NCBI RefSeq assembly: GCF_014269185.2
Contig: NZ_JABWRZ020000004.1
Location: 84,172 to 148,171 of the forward strand
Length of the DNA stretch: 64,000 nt
Direction of reading: 5' to 3'
Source of the DNA: Pseudomonas oryzicola
Lineage (GTDB): Bacteria > Pseudomonadota > Gammaproteobacteria > Pseudomonadales > Pseudomonadaceae
Shown here: one piece after another, positions 32,803 through 41,234 of the stretch
Layout: every line of letters begins with the position of its first letter
Position numbering within the stretch: the first letter of the stretch is position 1
Made by a program: the position numbers and the translations under genes
Notes under the pieces: generated by a model
Told to the model about the DNA's origin: nothing
What the model saw: only the letters and a program-made list of their open reading frames with translations
The model's database searches: none

Positions 32803-35493
32803 ATGAAAAGCCAACCCGATGCCGCCAGCCGTGTGGCGGCCGAGGTCGTCACGCAGTTACCCGTGCCCTCGCGGCTCGGCATGCTGCGTTTCGAAAGGCT
32901 TAACGAAGCCACTTGGGCCATGCTCTACCTGGATCCGGCCTGCGAACGCCAGTTCGGCCTGCACGCTAGCGACCTGTGCGCGCTGATCGATGCCCCATAC
33001 GCCAGCCTGATGGAGCCCGAGGTCCGCTACCGGCTGCATGACGACATCCAGTTGCAACTGGCCCAGCGTGGCTACTATCGCGTGCGCTACATCTTGCACA
33101 CGCCCACGGCATCGCTACGCCTGCTGGAAGTGGGTGAAACCTACAAGCAGCACAATCGCCAGCTGGTGCGCGGTTACCTCAGCGTGCTCGACGACCAGCC
33201 AGAAGAGAGTGGCGATGCCGGTTCCAGCGATCTGGAATCGCGCAACAACCGCCTGCAACTGGCCTTGCAGCTGAACCAGCGTGCGCAGCAGGAACAGCTC
33301 GAACACCTGGAGCGGGTACGTGGCCAGCAGGACCTGATCCTGCGCCTGGCCCGCCAGCGCTACAGCGGCGGCAACTCGCTGCTGGAAGCTGCGCAACTGA
33401 TCACCCAGAGCGCCTGTGAAATCTACAAGGTCGACTGTGCCAGCATCTGGCATCTGGACGGCCAGCAACTGCAGCCGATAACTGCCTGGTACCGGGACAC
33501 GCAAGAGCACCGCCAGCCCGAAGCCATCGATGCCAGCCGCTTCCCCGACTACCTTGACGCGCTGCATGCCAGCCGCGCCATCGACGCCCATAATGCCGGC
33601 CACGACCCGCGCACCCGCGCGCTGGCGCAAAGCCTGCGCCCGGCAAACAAGGCCATGCTCGATGCCAGCATTCGCGTCGATGGCCAGGTAGTCGGCGTGC
33701 TGTGCCTGGAGCAGACCGGCCAGCCGCGGGCCTGGCAGTCGGACGAAATCGCCTTTGCCGGCGAGCTGGCCGACCAGTTCGCCCAAGTCATCACCAATCA
33801 CAACCGACGCACCGCGGCCAGTGCCCTGCACCTGTTCCAGCGAGCGGTCGAACAGAGCGCCAGCGCCTTCCTGCTGGTCAACCGCGATGGCGTGGTGGAG
33901 TACGTCAACCCCAGCTTCACTGCCATTACCCAGTACAGCACCGAGGAAGTCCAGGGTCACCATCTGGGTGAGCTGCCGGCCCTGGAAAACCTGAGCGAAC
34001 TGTTGTTCGATTCGCCGTCGAGCCTGGCCATGGGCAACAGCTGGCAGGGCGAGTTCAGAAGCCGGCGCAAGAACCTGGAGCCCTACTGGGGCCAGTTGTC
34101 GATCTCCAAGGTATACGGCGACAACCGTGAGCTGACCCACTACATCGGCATCTACGAAGACATCACCCAGACCAAGCTGGCCCAGCAGCGCATCGAACGG
34201 CTGGCCTACACCGACAACCTGACCAACCTGGGCAACCGCCCGGCGTTCATCCGCAGCCTCGACGAGTGTTTCGCCCGTGATGGCGAAAACTCCATGTGCC
34301 TGCTGCTGGTGGACATCGACAATTTCAAGCGTATCAATGACAGCCTGGGCCACCAGACCGGCGACAAGCTGTTGATCAGCCTGGCCCGGCGCCTGCGCAA
34401 CAGCCTGCACACCGGCGGCATCCTGGCGCGCTTCGCCAGTAACGAGTTCGCCGTACTGCTCGACGACACCCGTCTCGAAGATGGCCAGGGCGTCGCCATG
34501 CAATTGCTGCGGACCCTCGACAAACCGATGTTCGTCGACAACCAGCTGATCAACGTCACCGCTTCGGTAGGCCTTGCCTACGCGCCATTGCACGGTGCAG
34601 ACCCCGCCAGCCTGATGAAGAACGCCGGCCTGGCGCTGCACAAGGCCAAGGCCAACGGTAAGCACCAGGTGCAGGTGTTTACCGAAGTACTCAATGCCGA
34701 AGCCAGCTACAAGCTGTTCGTCGAGAACAACCTGCGCCGCGCCCTGACCCAGAACGAACTGGAGGTGTTCTACCAGCCCAAGCTGTGCCTGCGCAGCGGC
34801 CGCCTGCTGGGCCTGGAAGCGCTGCTGCGCTGGAACCACCCCGAACGCGGCATGATCCGCCCGGACCAGTTCATCAGCGTGGCCGAGGAAACCGGCCTGA
34901 TCATCCCCATCGGCAAATGGGTGGTGCGCCAGTCGTGCCGCATGAGCCAGCAGCTGCGCGAAGCCGGCATGGGTAACCTGCATGTGGCCATCAACCTGTC
35001 ACCCAAACAGTTCTCCGACCCGGACCTGGTGGCCTCGATCAGCAGTATCCTCAAGGAGGAAGCCCTGCCCCCGCACCTGCTCGAGCTGGAACTGACTGAA
35101 GGACTGCTGCTGGAGGCCACCGAAGACACCCACCGCCAGCTGGACGAGTTGAAGGCCTTGGGCCTGACCCTGGCCATGGACGACTTTGGTACCGGCTATT
35201 CGTCGCTGAGCTACCTGAAGAAATTCCCCATCGACATCCTCAAGATCGACCGCAGCTTCATCAATGAGATACCGGACAACCAGGATGACATGGAGATTAC
35301 TTCGGCGGTGGTGGCCATGGCCCATAACCTCAAGCTGAAGGTGGTGGCCGAGGGTATCGAGACGCCGGAGCAACTGGCGTTCCTGCGCCGGCACCGCTGC
35401 GACGTTGGCCAGGGTTACCTGTTCGACCGGCCGATCCCGGGGCGCGAGCTGGCCGAACGGCTGAAGCGCTATCCGCGTGGCCCACTGGCCTGA
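32803..35493 (+). CDS. dipA: Cyclic-di-GMP phosphodiesterase, GAF-PAS-degenerate GGDEF-EAL (DipA-like)
   Basis: The 896-residue protein has an N-terminal PAS-like region (about 20-130), a GAF domain (about 190-350), a PAS domain (about 355-470, LVNRDGVVEYVNPSFTAITQYS), a GGDEF domain and an EAL domain. The GGDEF motif is replaced by ASNEF near residue 545, so cyclase activity is unlikely. The EAL domain keeps EALLRW (near 672) and DDFGTG, so hydrolysis of c-di-GMP is expected. Gene order after aceEF and before msrA is the same as for P. aeruginosa dipA (PA5017), which controls biofilm dispersal. I chose ATG 32803 to match the usual length; ATG 32713 would add 30 low-complexity residues. Confidence 0.87.
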   Translation: MKSQPDAASRVAAEVVTQLPVPSRLGMLRFERLNEATWAMLYLDPACERQFGLHASDLCALIDAPYASLMEPEVRYRLHDDIQLQLAQRGYYRVRYILHTPTASLRLLEVGETYKQHNRQLVRGYLSVLDDQPEESGDAGSSDLESRNNRLQLALQLNQRAQQEQLEHLERVRGQQDLILRLARQRYSGGNSLLEAAQLITQSACEIYKVDCASIWHLDGQQLQPITAWYRDTQEHRQPEAIDASRFPDYLDALHASRAIDAHNAGHDPRTRALAQSLRPANKAMLDASIRVDGQVVGVLCLEQTGQPRAWQSDEIAFAGELADQFAQVITNHNRRTAASALHLFQRAVEQSASAFLLVNRDGVVEYVNPSFTAITQYSTEEVQGHHLGELPALENLSELLFDSPSSLAMGNSWQGEFRSRRKNLEPYWGQLSISKVYGDNRELTHYIGIYEDITQTKLAQQRIERLAYTDNLTNLGNRPAFIRSLDECFARDGENSMCLLLVDIDNFKRINDSLGHQTGDKLLISLARRLRNSLHTGGILARFASNEFAVLLDDTRLEDGQGVAMQLLRTLDKPMFVDNQLINVTASVGLAYAPLHGADPASLMKNAGLALHKAKANGKHQVQVFTEVLNAEASYKLFVENNLRRALTQNELEVFYQPKLCLRSGRLLGLEALLRWNHPERGMIRPDQFISVAEETGLIIPIGKWVVRQSCRMSQQLREAGMGNLHVAINLSPKQFSDPDLVASISSILKEEALPPHLLELELTEGLLLEATEDTHRQLDELKALGLTLAMDDFGTGYSSLSYLKKFPIDILKIDRSFINEIPDNQDDMEITSAVVAMAHNLKLKVVAEGIETPEQLAFLRRHRCDVGQGYLFDRPIPGRELAERLKRYPRGPLA

Positions 35494-35530
35494 CAGCAGC
35501 GCCAAGCTCGGGCACACTAGATCCCATTCG

Positions 35531-35597
35531 GGCCCCATCGCGGATAAATCCGCTCCTGCGCGATCCCCGCAGGAGCGGATTCATCCGCGATGGGGCC
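35531..35597. repeat. Inverted REP pair between dipA and msrA
   Basis: Two 30-base arms, nearly perfect reverse complements with one mismatch, flank a 7-nt loop. The core is GCGGAT(A/T)(A/C)ATCCGC followed by TCCTGCG, a pseudomonad REP variant. It could fold into one long hairpin in the transcript. Confidence 0.75.
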
Positions 35598-35631
35598 AAC
35601 CCCAATTCAACTGACATACAGAGGAATGGCC

Positions 35632-36297
35632 ATGGTCCTGCGTTCGGAAATCCTGGTGAACAAAAACGTCATGCCCACTGCGGAACAGGCCCTGCCTGGC
35701 CGTGAAACGCCAATGAGCCTGCCTGAGTTCCATCACGTGTTCAAAGACACGCCGCTGCTCGGCCCGTTCTTCCAGAACGTCGACTTCGCCATCTTCGGCC
35801 TGGGTTGCTTCTGGGGCGCCGAACGCCGCTTCTGGCAGCGTGAAGGTGTGGTCAGCACTGTGGTTGGCTATGCCGGTGGCTTCACCCCGAACCCTACCTA
35901 CGAAGAAGTCTGCTCGGGCCTGACCGGCCACACTGAAGTAGTGCTGGTGGTGTTCGACAAGGACAAGGTCAGCTACCGCGAGCTACTGGCGATGTTCTGG
36001 GAGCTGCACAACCCGACCCAGGGCATGCGTCAGGGCAACGACATCGGCACCCAGTACCGTTCGGCCATCTACTGCACCAGCCCGGAACAGCTGGAGCAGG
36101 CCAAGGCCAGCCGCGACGCCTACCAGGCCGAGCTGAGCAAAGCCGGTTTCGGTGAAATCACCACCGAGATCGACCAGGCGCCGACCGTCTATTTCGCCGA
36201 GGCCTACCACCAGCAGTACCTGGCCAAGAACCCGGACGGCTACTGCGGTATCGGCGGTACCGGCGTGTGCCTGCCACCCAGCCTGCAGGGTAACTGA
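35632..36297 (+). CDS. msrA: Peptide-methionine (S)-S-oxide reductase MsrA
   Basis: The 221-residue cytoplasmic enzyme reduces the S-epimer of methionine sulfoxide in oxidised proteins. The catalytic Cys is in [11 protein letters not shown] near residue 58, and resolving cysteines lie near the C-terminus in [13 protein letters not shown]. The N-terminal extension [25 protein letters not shown] is typical of the E. coli-like long MsrA. I chose ATG 35632 because GAGGA at 35621 sits at correct spacing; the ATG at 35626 abuts the ribosome binding site. The glutathione transferase gene follows after 2 bp. Confidence 0.95.
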   Translation: MVLRSEILVNKNVMPTAEQALPGRETPMSLPEFHHVFKDTPLLGPFFQNVDFAIFGLGCFWGAERRFWQREGVVSTVVGYAGGFTPNPTYEEVCSGLTGHTEVVLVVFDKDKVSYRELLAMFWELHNPTQGMRQGNDIGTQYRSAIYCTSPEQLEQAKASRDAYQAELSKAGFGEITTEIDQAPTVYFAEAYHQQYLAKNPDGYCGIGGTGVCLPPSLQGN

Positions 36298-36299
36298 GC

Positions 36300-36923
36300 G
36301 TGAGTACGATGACCCTGTTCCATGCACCGCTGTCGCCTTTCGTGCGCAAGGTCATGGTGGTGTTGCACGAAACCGGCCAGCTGGAGCGAGTAAGGCTGCA
36401 GCCGGTAAACATCAGCCCGGTGAGCGGCGACCCGCAGCTGAACCTGGACAACCCGATCGGCAAGATCCCCGCCCTGCGCCTGGACGATGGCACCGTGTTG
36501 CACGACAGCCGGGTCATCTGTGAATACCTCGACCTGCAGCACGTCGGCCCGCCGCTGCTACCGCGCGAGGGTTCAGCCCGCTGGCGGCGCATGACCTTGG
36601 CCTCGCAGGCCGATGCGATCATGGATGCGGCAGTGTCGAGCCGCTATGAAAGCTTCCTGCGGCCTGAGGACAAGCGCTGGGACGGTTGGCTGCAGGCCCA
36701 GGGCGAGAAGATCCGCCGTAGCCTGGCTAACCTTGAGCAGGAGCATCTGGCCGAGTTGGCCAGCGGCTTCGATCTCGCGGCGATTGGTGTGGCTTGCGCG
36801 CTGGGGTACCTGGATCTGCGTCAGCCCGGGTTTGGCTGGCGCGAGCGCCAGCCTGGCCTGGCGGCGTGGTATGCCGAGGTGGCCAAGCGGCCATCGATGG
36901 TCGCTACAGCCCCGACAGCCTGA
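36300..36923 (+). CDS. Glutathione S-transferase family protein
   Basis: The 207-residue protein has an N-terminal thioredoxin-fold domain (residues about 1-80) with SPFVRKVMVVLHE in place of the usual active-site helix and the glutathione-contacting NPIGKIPAL and LHDSRVICEYLD. An all-helical C-terminal domain follows. It starts at GTG 36300, two bases after msrA, or possibly at ATG 36309, and is probably cotranscribed with msrA, which suggests a role in oxidative or electrophile stress. The substrate cannot be told from sequence. Confidence 0.87.
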   Translation: MSTMTLFHAPLSPFVRKVMVVLHETGQLERVRLQPVNISPVSGDPQLNLDNPIGKIPALRLDDGTVLHDSRVICEYLDLQHVGPPLLPREGSARWRRMTLASQADAIMDAAVSSRYESFLRPEDKRWDGWLQAQGEKIRRSLANLEQEHLAELASGFDLAAIGVACALGYLDLRQPGFGWRERQPGLAAWYAEVAKRPSMVATAPTA

Positions 36924-36930
36924 CAGACCA

Positions 36931-36984
36931 ATCGCGGATGAATCCGCTCCTACACGCATTTGTAGGAGCGGATTCATCCGCGAT
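36931..36984. repeat. Inverted REP pair after the GST gene
   Basis: Two perfect 24-base reverse-complement arms around a CGCATT loop contain the same GCGGAT-GAATCCGC core as the pair at 35531-35597. They lie between the convergent GST gene and the retropepsin-like gene and may end both transcripts. Confidence 0.75.
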
Positions 36985-36999
36985 GAGGCCAGCCCAGCA

Positions 37000-37500
37000 T
37001 CAGCAGTCAGGCTTGCCGGCGGTGAACTTCTTCGCCGGGTTGACCGCCGCCTTGAATTCGCGCAGCGCCTTGGAGCCCACCAGCAGCGGGTAATTGAAGC
37101 TGCTGCGGTCCACCAGGTTCACTTCCACGGTGCGCTTCACATCACCCAGGCACAGCTCCAGGTCCACCACCGGGCGCTTGGAGATTTCCGGCCCATCGCC
37201 TTCCTCTTCCTCGTCGGCGCGCCCCTTGATCTTGCTGATGCGCGAGACCTTGTGCTCGTACACCTTGCCGTCCGAGTCCTTGGTCGCCAGGCGGAAACGC
37301 ACCCACTCGTCGCCATCGCGGGTGAACAGTTCGATGTCCTTGGCCGACAGCGACGCGGTGAAGGCACCGGTGTCCATCTTGGCTTTAAGGGTTTCGCCCA
37401 GCTCGGGCAGGGCAATGTTTTCGTAACGACCGTAAAGGGTTGGCTCGGCAGCCATTACTGGCAGGGCCAACAGCGACAACATGGCAAACAGATATTTCAC
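37000..37500 (-). CDS. Secreted retropepsin-like protein (RimK/LysX-associated 'ATP-dependent zinc protease' family)
   Basis: The 166-residue product begins at GTG 37500 behind AAGGAAG and has a signal peptide ending near ALPVMAAEP, so the mature protein is periplasmic. The aspartic-protease-like motif MDTGAFTASLSA lies near residue 42, and the second conserved block NYPLLVGSKALREF lies near residue 140. Family members are often labelled ATP-dependent Zn protease, but the fold is retropepsin-like and neither ATP nor zinc use is obvious. A very acidic insert (EEEEGDG) sits in the middle. A longer upstream reading frame up to 37662 lacks a signal-peptide-compatible start. Confidence 0.82.
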   Translation of the reverse strand: MKYLFAMLSLLALPVMAAEPTLYGRYENIALPELGETLKAKMDTGAFTASLSAKDIELFTRDGDEWVRFRLATKDSDGKVYEHKVSRISKIKGRADEEEEGDGPEISKRPVVDLELCLGDVKRTVEVNLVDRSSFNYPLLVGSKALREFKAAVNPAKKFTAGKPDC

Positions 37501-37682
37501 AGGCAGGCTTCCTTGAGAAGTGTCAGTGCTTAGACTGCACTGGCAGGATAGGTTCGCTGTCACAAGCCTAACCAACATAATGTGAAACATTTGTACCCGC
37601 CGCCGGGCAGTGGAAATTTGGCGTAGGCCACGGCCCTGCTTATGATTGCCAACCATTTTCATCCCACAACAAGAGTCTCCTT

Positions 37683-38570
37683 ATGCGTCGCCTGCTGACC
37701 GGCATCCTCACCACCACCCTGCTGCTGCTCAACACCTTGGTGCTGATCGGCCCACTGCTGGTCTTCGCCCTGCTCAAGCTGGTGCTGCCAGGCCGCGGGC
37801 GTGACTATGCCTCGTGGGCGGTAATGTGGGTGGCTGAAACCTGGTCGGAGATCGACAAAGCCATTTTCGCCCTGTGCATTCCTACGCAGTGGGACATACG
37901 TGGTGTCGAGAACCTGCGCAGGGACACTTCCTACCTGGCCGTCAGCAACCACCAGACCTGGGTAGACATCCCGGCGCTGATCGAAAGCCTCAATCGCCGC
38001 ACACCATTCTTCAAGTTCTTCCTCAAGAAGGAGCTGATCTGGGTACCGCTGCTGGGCTTGGCCTGGTGGGGCCTGGACTACCCGTTCATGAAGCGCTACA
38101 GCAAGGCGTTTCTGGAAAAGCACCCGGAACTCAAGGGCAAGGACCTGGAAATCACCAAGGCGGCCTGCGAACTGTTCAAGCGTCAGCCGGTGACCGTGGT
38201 CAACTACCTCGAAGGCACGCGCTTCAGCGAAGCCAAGCGCCAGGCCCAGCAATCGCCCTACCAGCACCTGCTCAAGCCCAAGGCGGGCGGCGTGGCATTC
38301 GTGCTGGCGGCACTGGGCGAACAGCTCGACGCCCTGCTCGACGTCACCATCGTCTACCCCGGCAACCAGGCGCCAGGGTTCTGGGCATTGCTCAATGGCA
38401 GCATCAGCCGGGTGATCATCGACATTCGCGTGCGCGAACTGGACCCGGCGCTGTGGGCTGGCGACTACGAGAACGATGTTGAATTCCGCCAGACCGTGCA
38501 GGCCTGGGTGAACCGGTTGTGGATAGAGAAGGACCAGCGGATCGAGCAGTTGCGTCGGGAAATGAGCTGA
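37683..38570 (+). CDS. Membrane acyltransferase (YihG/PlsC-type LPLAT)
   Basis: The 295-residue inner-membrane protein has an N-terminal hydrophobic anchor (residues about 5-35) and the acyltransferase motifs of the PlsC superfamily: NHQTWVDIPAL (H-x4-D) near residue 98, and YLEGTRF near residue 180. Its arrangement resembles E. coli YihG. It probably acylates a lysophospholipid or related acceptor. It is expressed divergently from the retropepsin-like gene and ends in a hairpin at 38589-38617. Confidence 0.85.
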   Translation: MRRLLTGILTTTLLLLNTLVLIGPLLVFALLKLVLPGRGRDYASWAVMWVAETWSEIDKAIFALCIPTQWDIRGVENLRRDTSYLAVSNHQTWVDIPALIESLNRRTPFFKFFLKKELIWVPLLGLAWWGLDYPFMKRYSKAFLEKHPELKGKDLEITKAACELFKRQPVTVVNYLEGTRFSEAKRQAQQSPYQHLLKPKAGGVAFVLAALGEQLDALLDVTIVYPGNQAPGFWALLNGSISRVIIDIRVRELDPALWAGDYENDVEFRQTVQAWVNRLWIEKDQRIEQLRREMS

Positions 38571-38925
38571 GTGCCTGGTCAGCCATGACCCCTGTCGCTG
38601 GCAAGCCGGCGACAGGGCCATTGAACATGTCTACAGGCATACTGTTAAAAGGCTCGAACATCCGTCGCGGAACAACCACGGTAATTTTCCATATAAAGCA
38701 ATATCGGAATCTATTTCTATCGGCCCCTCTTGAACACGGCTATCGACGAACCGTACGACTTCGCGACCTTATCTACGCGAATAAGCCTCTGCGTAAATGC
38801 TCAGGACTCATCGCATTGTCGGGGCGTTCCAGTGAGCCGAGGTGGTACGACCATTAGCCAGACGGGTCCGATCAACCAGCCCCCATCCAAACAGTTATAC
38901 CGTATCATCTTGCTATCGCCACGCC
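38571..38925. other. 355-bp gap after the acyltransferase gene, AT-richer than its surroundings
   Basis: It begins with a hairpin (CCCTGTCGC/GCGACAGGG, 38590-38617) that may be a terminator or REP remnant. The remaining 300 bp are clearly AT-richer than the genome average and contain only short frames without ribosome binding sites. It continues the low-GC character of the adjacent halovibrin-like gene. Confidence 0.5.
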
Positions 38926-40299
38926 CTATTTATATAACTTAAAATTATCGAGACCCTGGTAGCTGGTACCAAAAACAACAGCGTATATTTTTCTTCCCGG
39001 CGGCGACATAAATTCAATATGTCCAACTAGCTTGTCTACCCAAAAATTTTTATTACCGCCCTCATAAAAAATAGTAACAAGATCGGACTCGTAATTCGGA
39101 ATGACCCAGTAATCAAACGAAATTCCACTTAGTGGTACGTCCGGCTTGAAAGTGAGATCCCATTGATCAGGTGAGGCGAAATGCAGATGATGTCCAGAAA
39201 TTCCATTACTTGGCGGCATCATGTTGGCGATTGAAAAAGATTGATAGCTAATAAACTGTCCACCCGGAACATTCAATCTCAACAGCTCCTCCTGCAACGG
39301 TACATTCTCAAAATCGACCAACTCTCCCTCGCCACCCTCACCACCCTCGCCATCCTCCACAGCCTGATCCGACTCCCGGTAGACAAAAGTTGCCTTCTTA
39401 CTTTTATCGGCCGGCAAGGTCAGTTGAATTACCGGAACAACCTGACCGTAACTCTGGTGGTAACGGCGCTGGTCATCCTGCGCCGAAAGCAGCCCCGCCG
39501 TACCCGCTATATAGAAGAACGACTGTATCGGCAGTTGAGCCCCGGTTCCCGCCTGCCAAGTGGCCAAACGTAACTCATTATTGCCGTTCCAGTGAGTCGA
39601 GGTGATCAGTGAGCGACCAATGATGCTCTGATAGAAGCGATCGGCTGTATAGGCCTGCCCCTCTCTCACGTTCCACCCACATTGAGCCTTGTATTTATCG
39701 GGCGCCGCGTTGAAGTGGCTGATCCACTGCTGGCCCGTGTTGATACCCTGGTCATTGCACGGCCGGCTCTGCGTAGGGTACGACGTGTTGGTACCGCAAC
39801 CCTGCTGATTGCGAATATCCGTCCAGCCGTCAAACGGAAACGAGCACAGCACCTCGATGTCGGAATTCTTTTCGGGAGGTGTGTCGTGCTTCGGGTAGAA
39901 GATATAGCCGTTGTTGTAGTTCAACGGCAGCTCCTTGAAATTGGTATCCGTCCTGATCCAGGCGAATGACACACCGCCACTGGTTATGGAGCCCGGGCTC
40001 GGGTCCCAGGGCAAATAACTCTGCCTGCTCAGCGTGCCACGCAGCATGACCCCCGAGCAAAGGAACGCTGGCCGCGTTGCGGTGCCACAATCCCTCACCG
40101 TCTGGTTATACCAACCTTGCAACTGCTCGACTGCAACAGGCCCTGCCACACGCAGGTCTTGTGCCGCCGACGGCGCAGCCTGCACCTGTTCGGAACGGGC
40201 CGGGGTGGATACCGGCGTTGCCGGCTTCTCGGCTAGCGGGGCACAGGCCGTCTGTAACAAAAGCGCAGCCAACACAAACGCTAAGTTTCGCTTCCTCAT
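38926..40299 (-). CDS. Halovibrin-like secreted protein with C-terminal lectin-like domain
   Basis: The 457-residue product begins with a signal peptide (MRKRNLAFVLAALLLQTACAP), whose Cys may make it a lipoprotein although the -3 position is a poor lipobox fit. The N-terminal two thirds have the Cys-rich pattern LQGWYNQTVRDCGTATRPAFLCSG, GGVSFAWIRTD and NNGYIFYPK that I recall from Pseudomonas proteins annotated as halovibrin HvnA, a secreted NAD-consuming or ADP-ribosylating enzyme type first described in Vibrio fischeri. An acidic Glu-Gly linker precedes a beta-rich C-terminal domain ending in LDNFKLYK. GC content falls toward the 3' end. Starts at 40329 or 40317 are possible. Function is a moderate-confidence inference. 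Confidence 0.6.
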   Translation of the reverse strand: MRKRNLAFVLAALLLQTACAPLAEKPATPVSTPARSEQVQAAPSAAQDLRVAGPVAVEQLQGWYNQTVRDCGTATRPAFLCSGVMLRGTLSRQSYLPWDPSPGSITSGGVSFAWIRTDTNFKELPLNYNNGYIFYPKHDTPPEKNSDIEVLCSFPFDGWTDIRNQQGCGTNTSYPTQSRPCNDQGINTGQQWISHFNAAPDKYKAQCGWNVREGQAYTADRFYQSIIGRSLITSTHWNGNNELRLATWQAGTGAQLPIQSFFYIAGTAGLLSAQDDQRRYHQSYGQVVPVIQLTLPADKSKKATFVYRESDQAVEDGEGGEGGEGELVDFENVPLQEELLRLNVPGGQFISYQSFSIANMMPPSNGISGHHLHFASPDQWDLTFKPDVPLSGISFDYWVIPNYESDLVTIFYEGGNKNFWVDKLVGHIEFMSPPGRKIYAVVFGTSYQGLDNFKLYK

Positions 40300-40507
40300 G
40301 GCTAACCCGTTGGTCATCTGAATATGCAACGACTATTGAGCGAACCACGATCAATGCCCGACAGCCGCTTTCTTGGCATGGCCAACGTAGCGAGATTCTG
40401 AATACTGGACAACTGGTAGAAATATCAGGTGCAGCGCCACGTCAAACTTTCTAAACAAGTAACGCTTGGACTTTTTGTCGTGGGTTCGATTGAAAGCTAG
40501 CTGAGTT

Positions 40508-41080
40508 TCATACCGATGGTGTGGCCGATGGTGTCGACCACAGGTTGCCCAGGTTCTGCAGCAGCGATCCGGCAAGGCCTTGCTGGCCCAGGTACTGAAG
40601 GATCAGCGGGGCAAATTGGCCGATCATGCCGGTATCCATGCCCAGCAGCTTGAAGGCGTTGTCCAGGTCACTGCGGTTCTCGACATTGCCCAACGCATTG
40701 CTCAGTGGCGATGGGCTTTGGCTGCTCTTGCCGAGCAGTTCTCCCAGACCGCTCAAGCCGCCCAGGGCGTTGGCACCGGAAAGCAGGTCCAGGCCCGGCA
40801 CTGCCTGGACCAGTTGGCCATAATCGGCCTCGCTCAAGTTGTTGCGCGCCAGCCCCAGCATGGCCCCGGCGCCACCAATGGCCTGTTCAGGAGTAATCTT
40901 CAGTTCACTGCCTAGGGTATTGAGCAGGTTGGCCTGCCCTTCAGGGGCCTGTACCGCGCCCTGCTGGCTCGAATTCTGGTTCTGCATCGCCGACACAGCA
41001 TTGGCCGCATCGCTCAAATTGAAGGCGAACACCGGGCTTGCGGCCAGGGTCATCAGGGTTGCCAGGGTGAATGCTTTCAT
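40508..41080 (-). CDS. DUF2780 (VcgC/VcgE-like) exported protein
   Basis: The 190-residue product has a clear signal peptide (MKAFTLATLMTLAASPVFA). The mature protein is rich in Gly, Leu, Gln and Ser and carries the repeated pattern typical of DUF2780: LKITPEQAIGGAGAMLGLARNNLS and DYGQLVQAVPGLDLLSG. It is probably periplasmic; no biochemical role is known. It is monocistronic, with fdhA upstream on the same strand and a 154-bp gap that contains the fdhA terminator hairpin. Confidence 0.8.
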   Translation of the reverse strand: MKAFTLATLMTLAASPVFAFNLSDAANAVSAMQNQNSSQQGAVQAPEGQANLLNTLGSELKITPEQAIGGAGAMLGLARNNLSEADYGQLVQAVPGLDLLSGANALGGLSGLGELLGKSSQSPSPLSNALGNVENRSDLDNAFKLLGMDTGMIGQFAPLILQYLGQQGLAGSLLQNLGNLWSTPSATPSV

Positions 41081-41203
41081 CGGGAGGGACCTCGTCGGCC
41101 GGGATGGCCGGGGAAACGAGGCATTGGACTGGGGCTGCGGGGGTTTGTTCCAGGCCGGTTATCGGCCTGCTGGAAACCTTGTGGGTAATGCTGCTGAAAG
41201 CAC

Positions 41204-41223
41204 AACGCCCCCGAAGGGGCGTT
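41204..41223 (-). terminator. Terminator-like hairpin after fdhA
   Basis: A perfect 8-bp stem AACGCCCC/GGGGCGTT closes a tetraloop that reads TTCG on the transcribed strand, an unusually stable UUCG loop. It lies 11 bases after the fdhA stop. Confidence 0.65.
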
Positions 41224-41234
41224 GAGTCTGAAGG

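Noticed and set aside
38519..38942. Two short open frames (112 and 70 codons) in the low-GC gap
   Set aside because: No ribosome binding sites, overlapping ends with the acyltransferase or halovibrin-like gene, and no protein-like composition.
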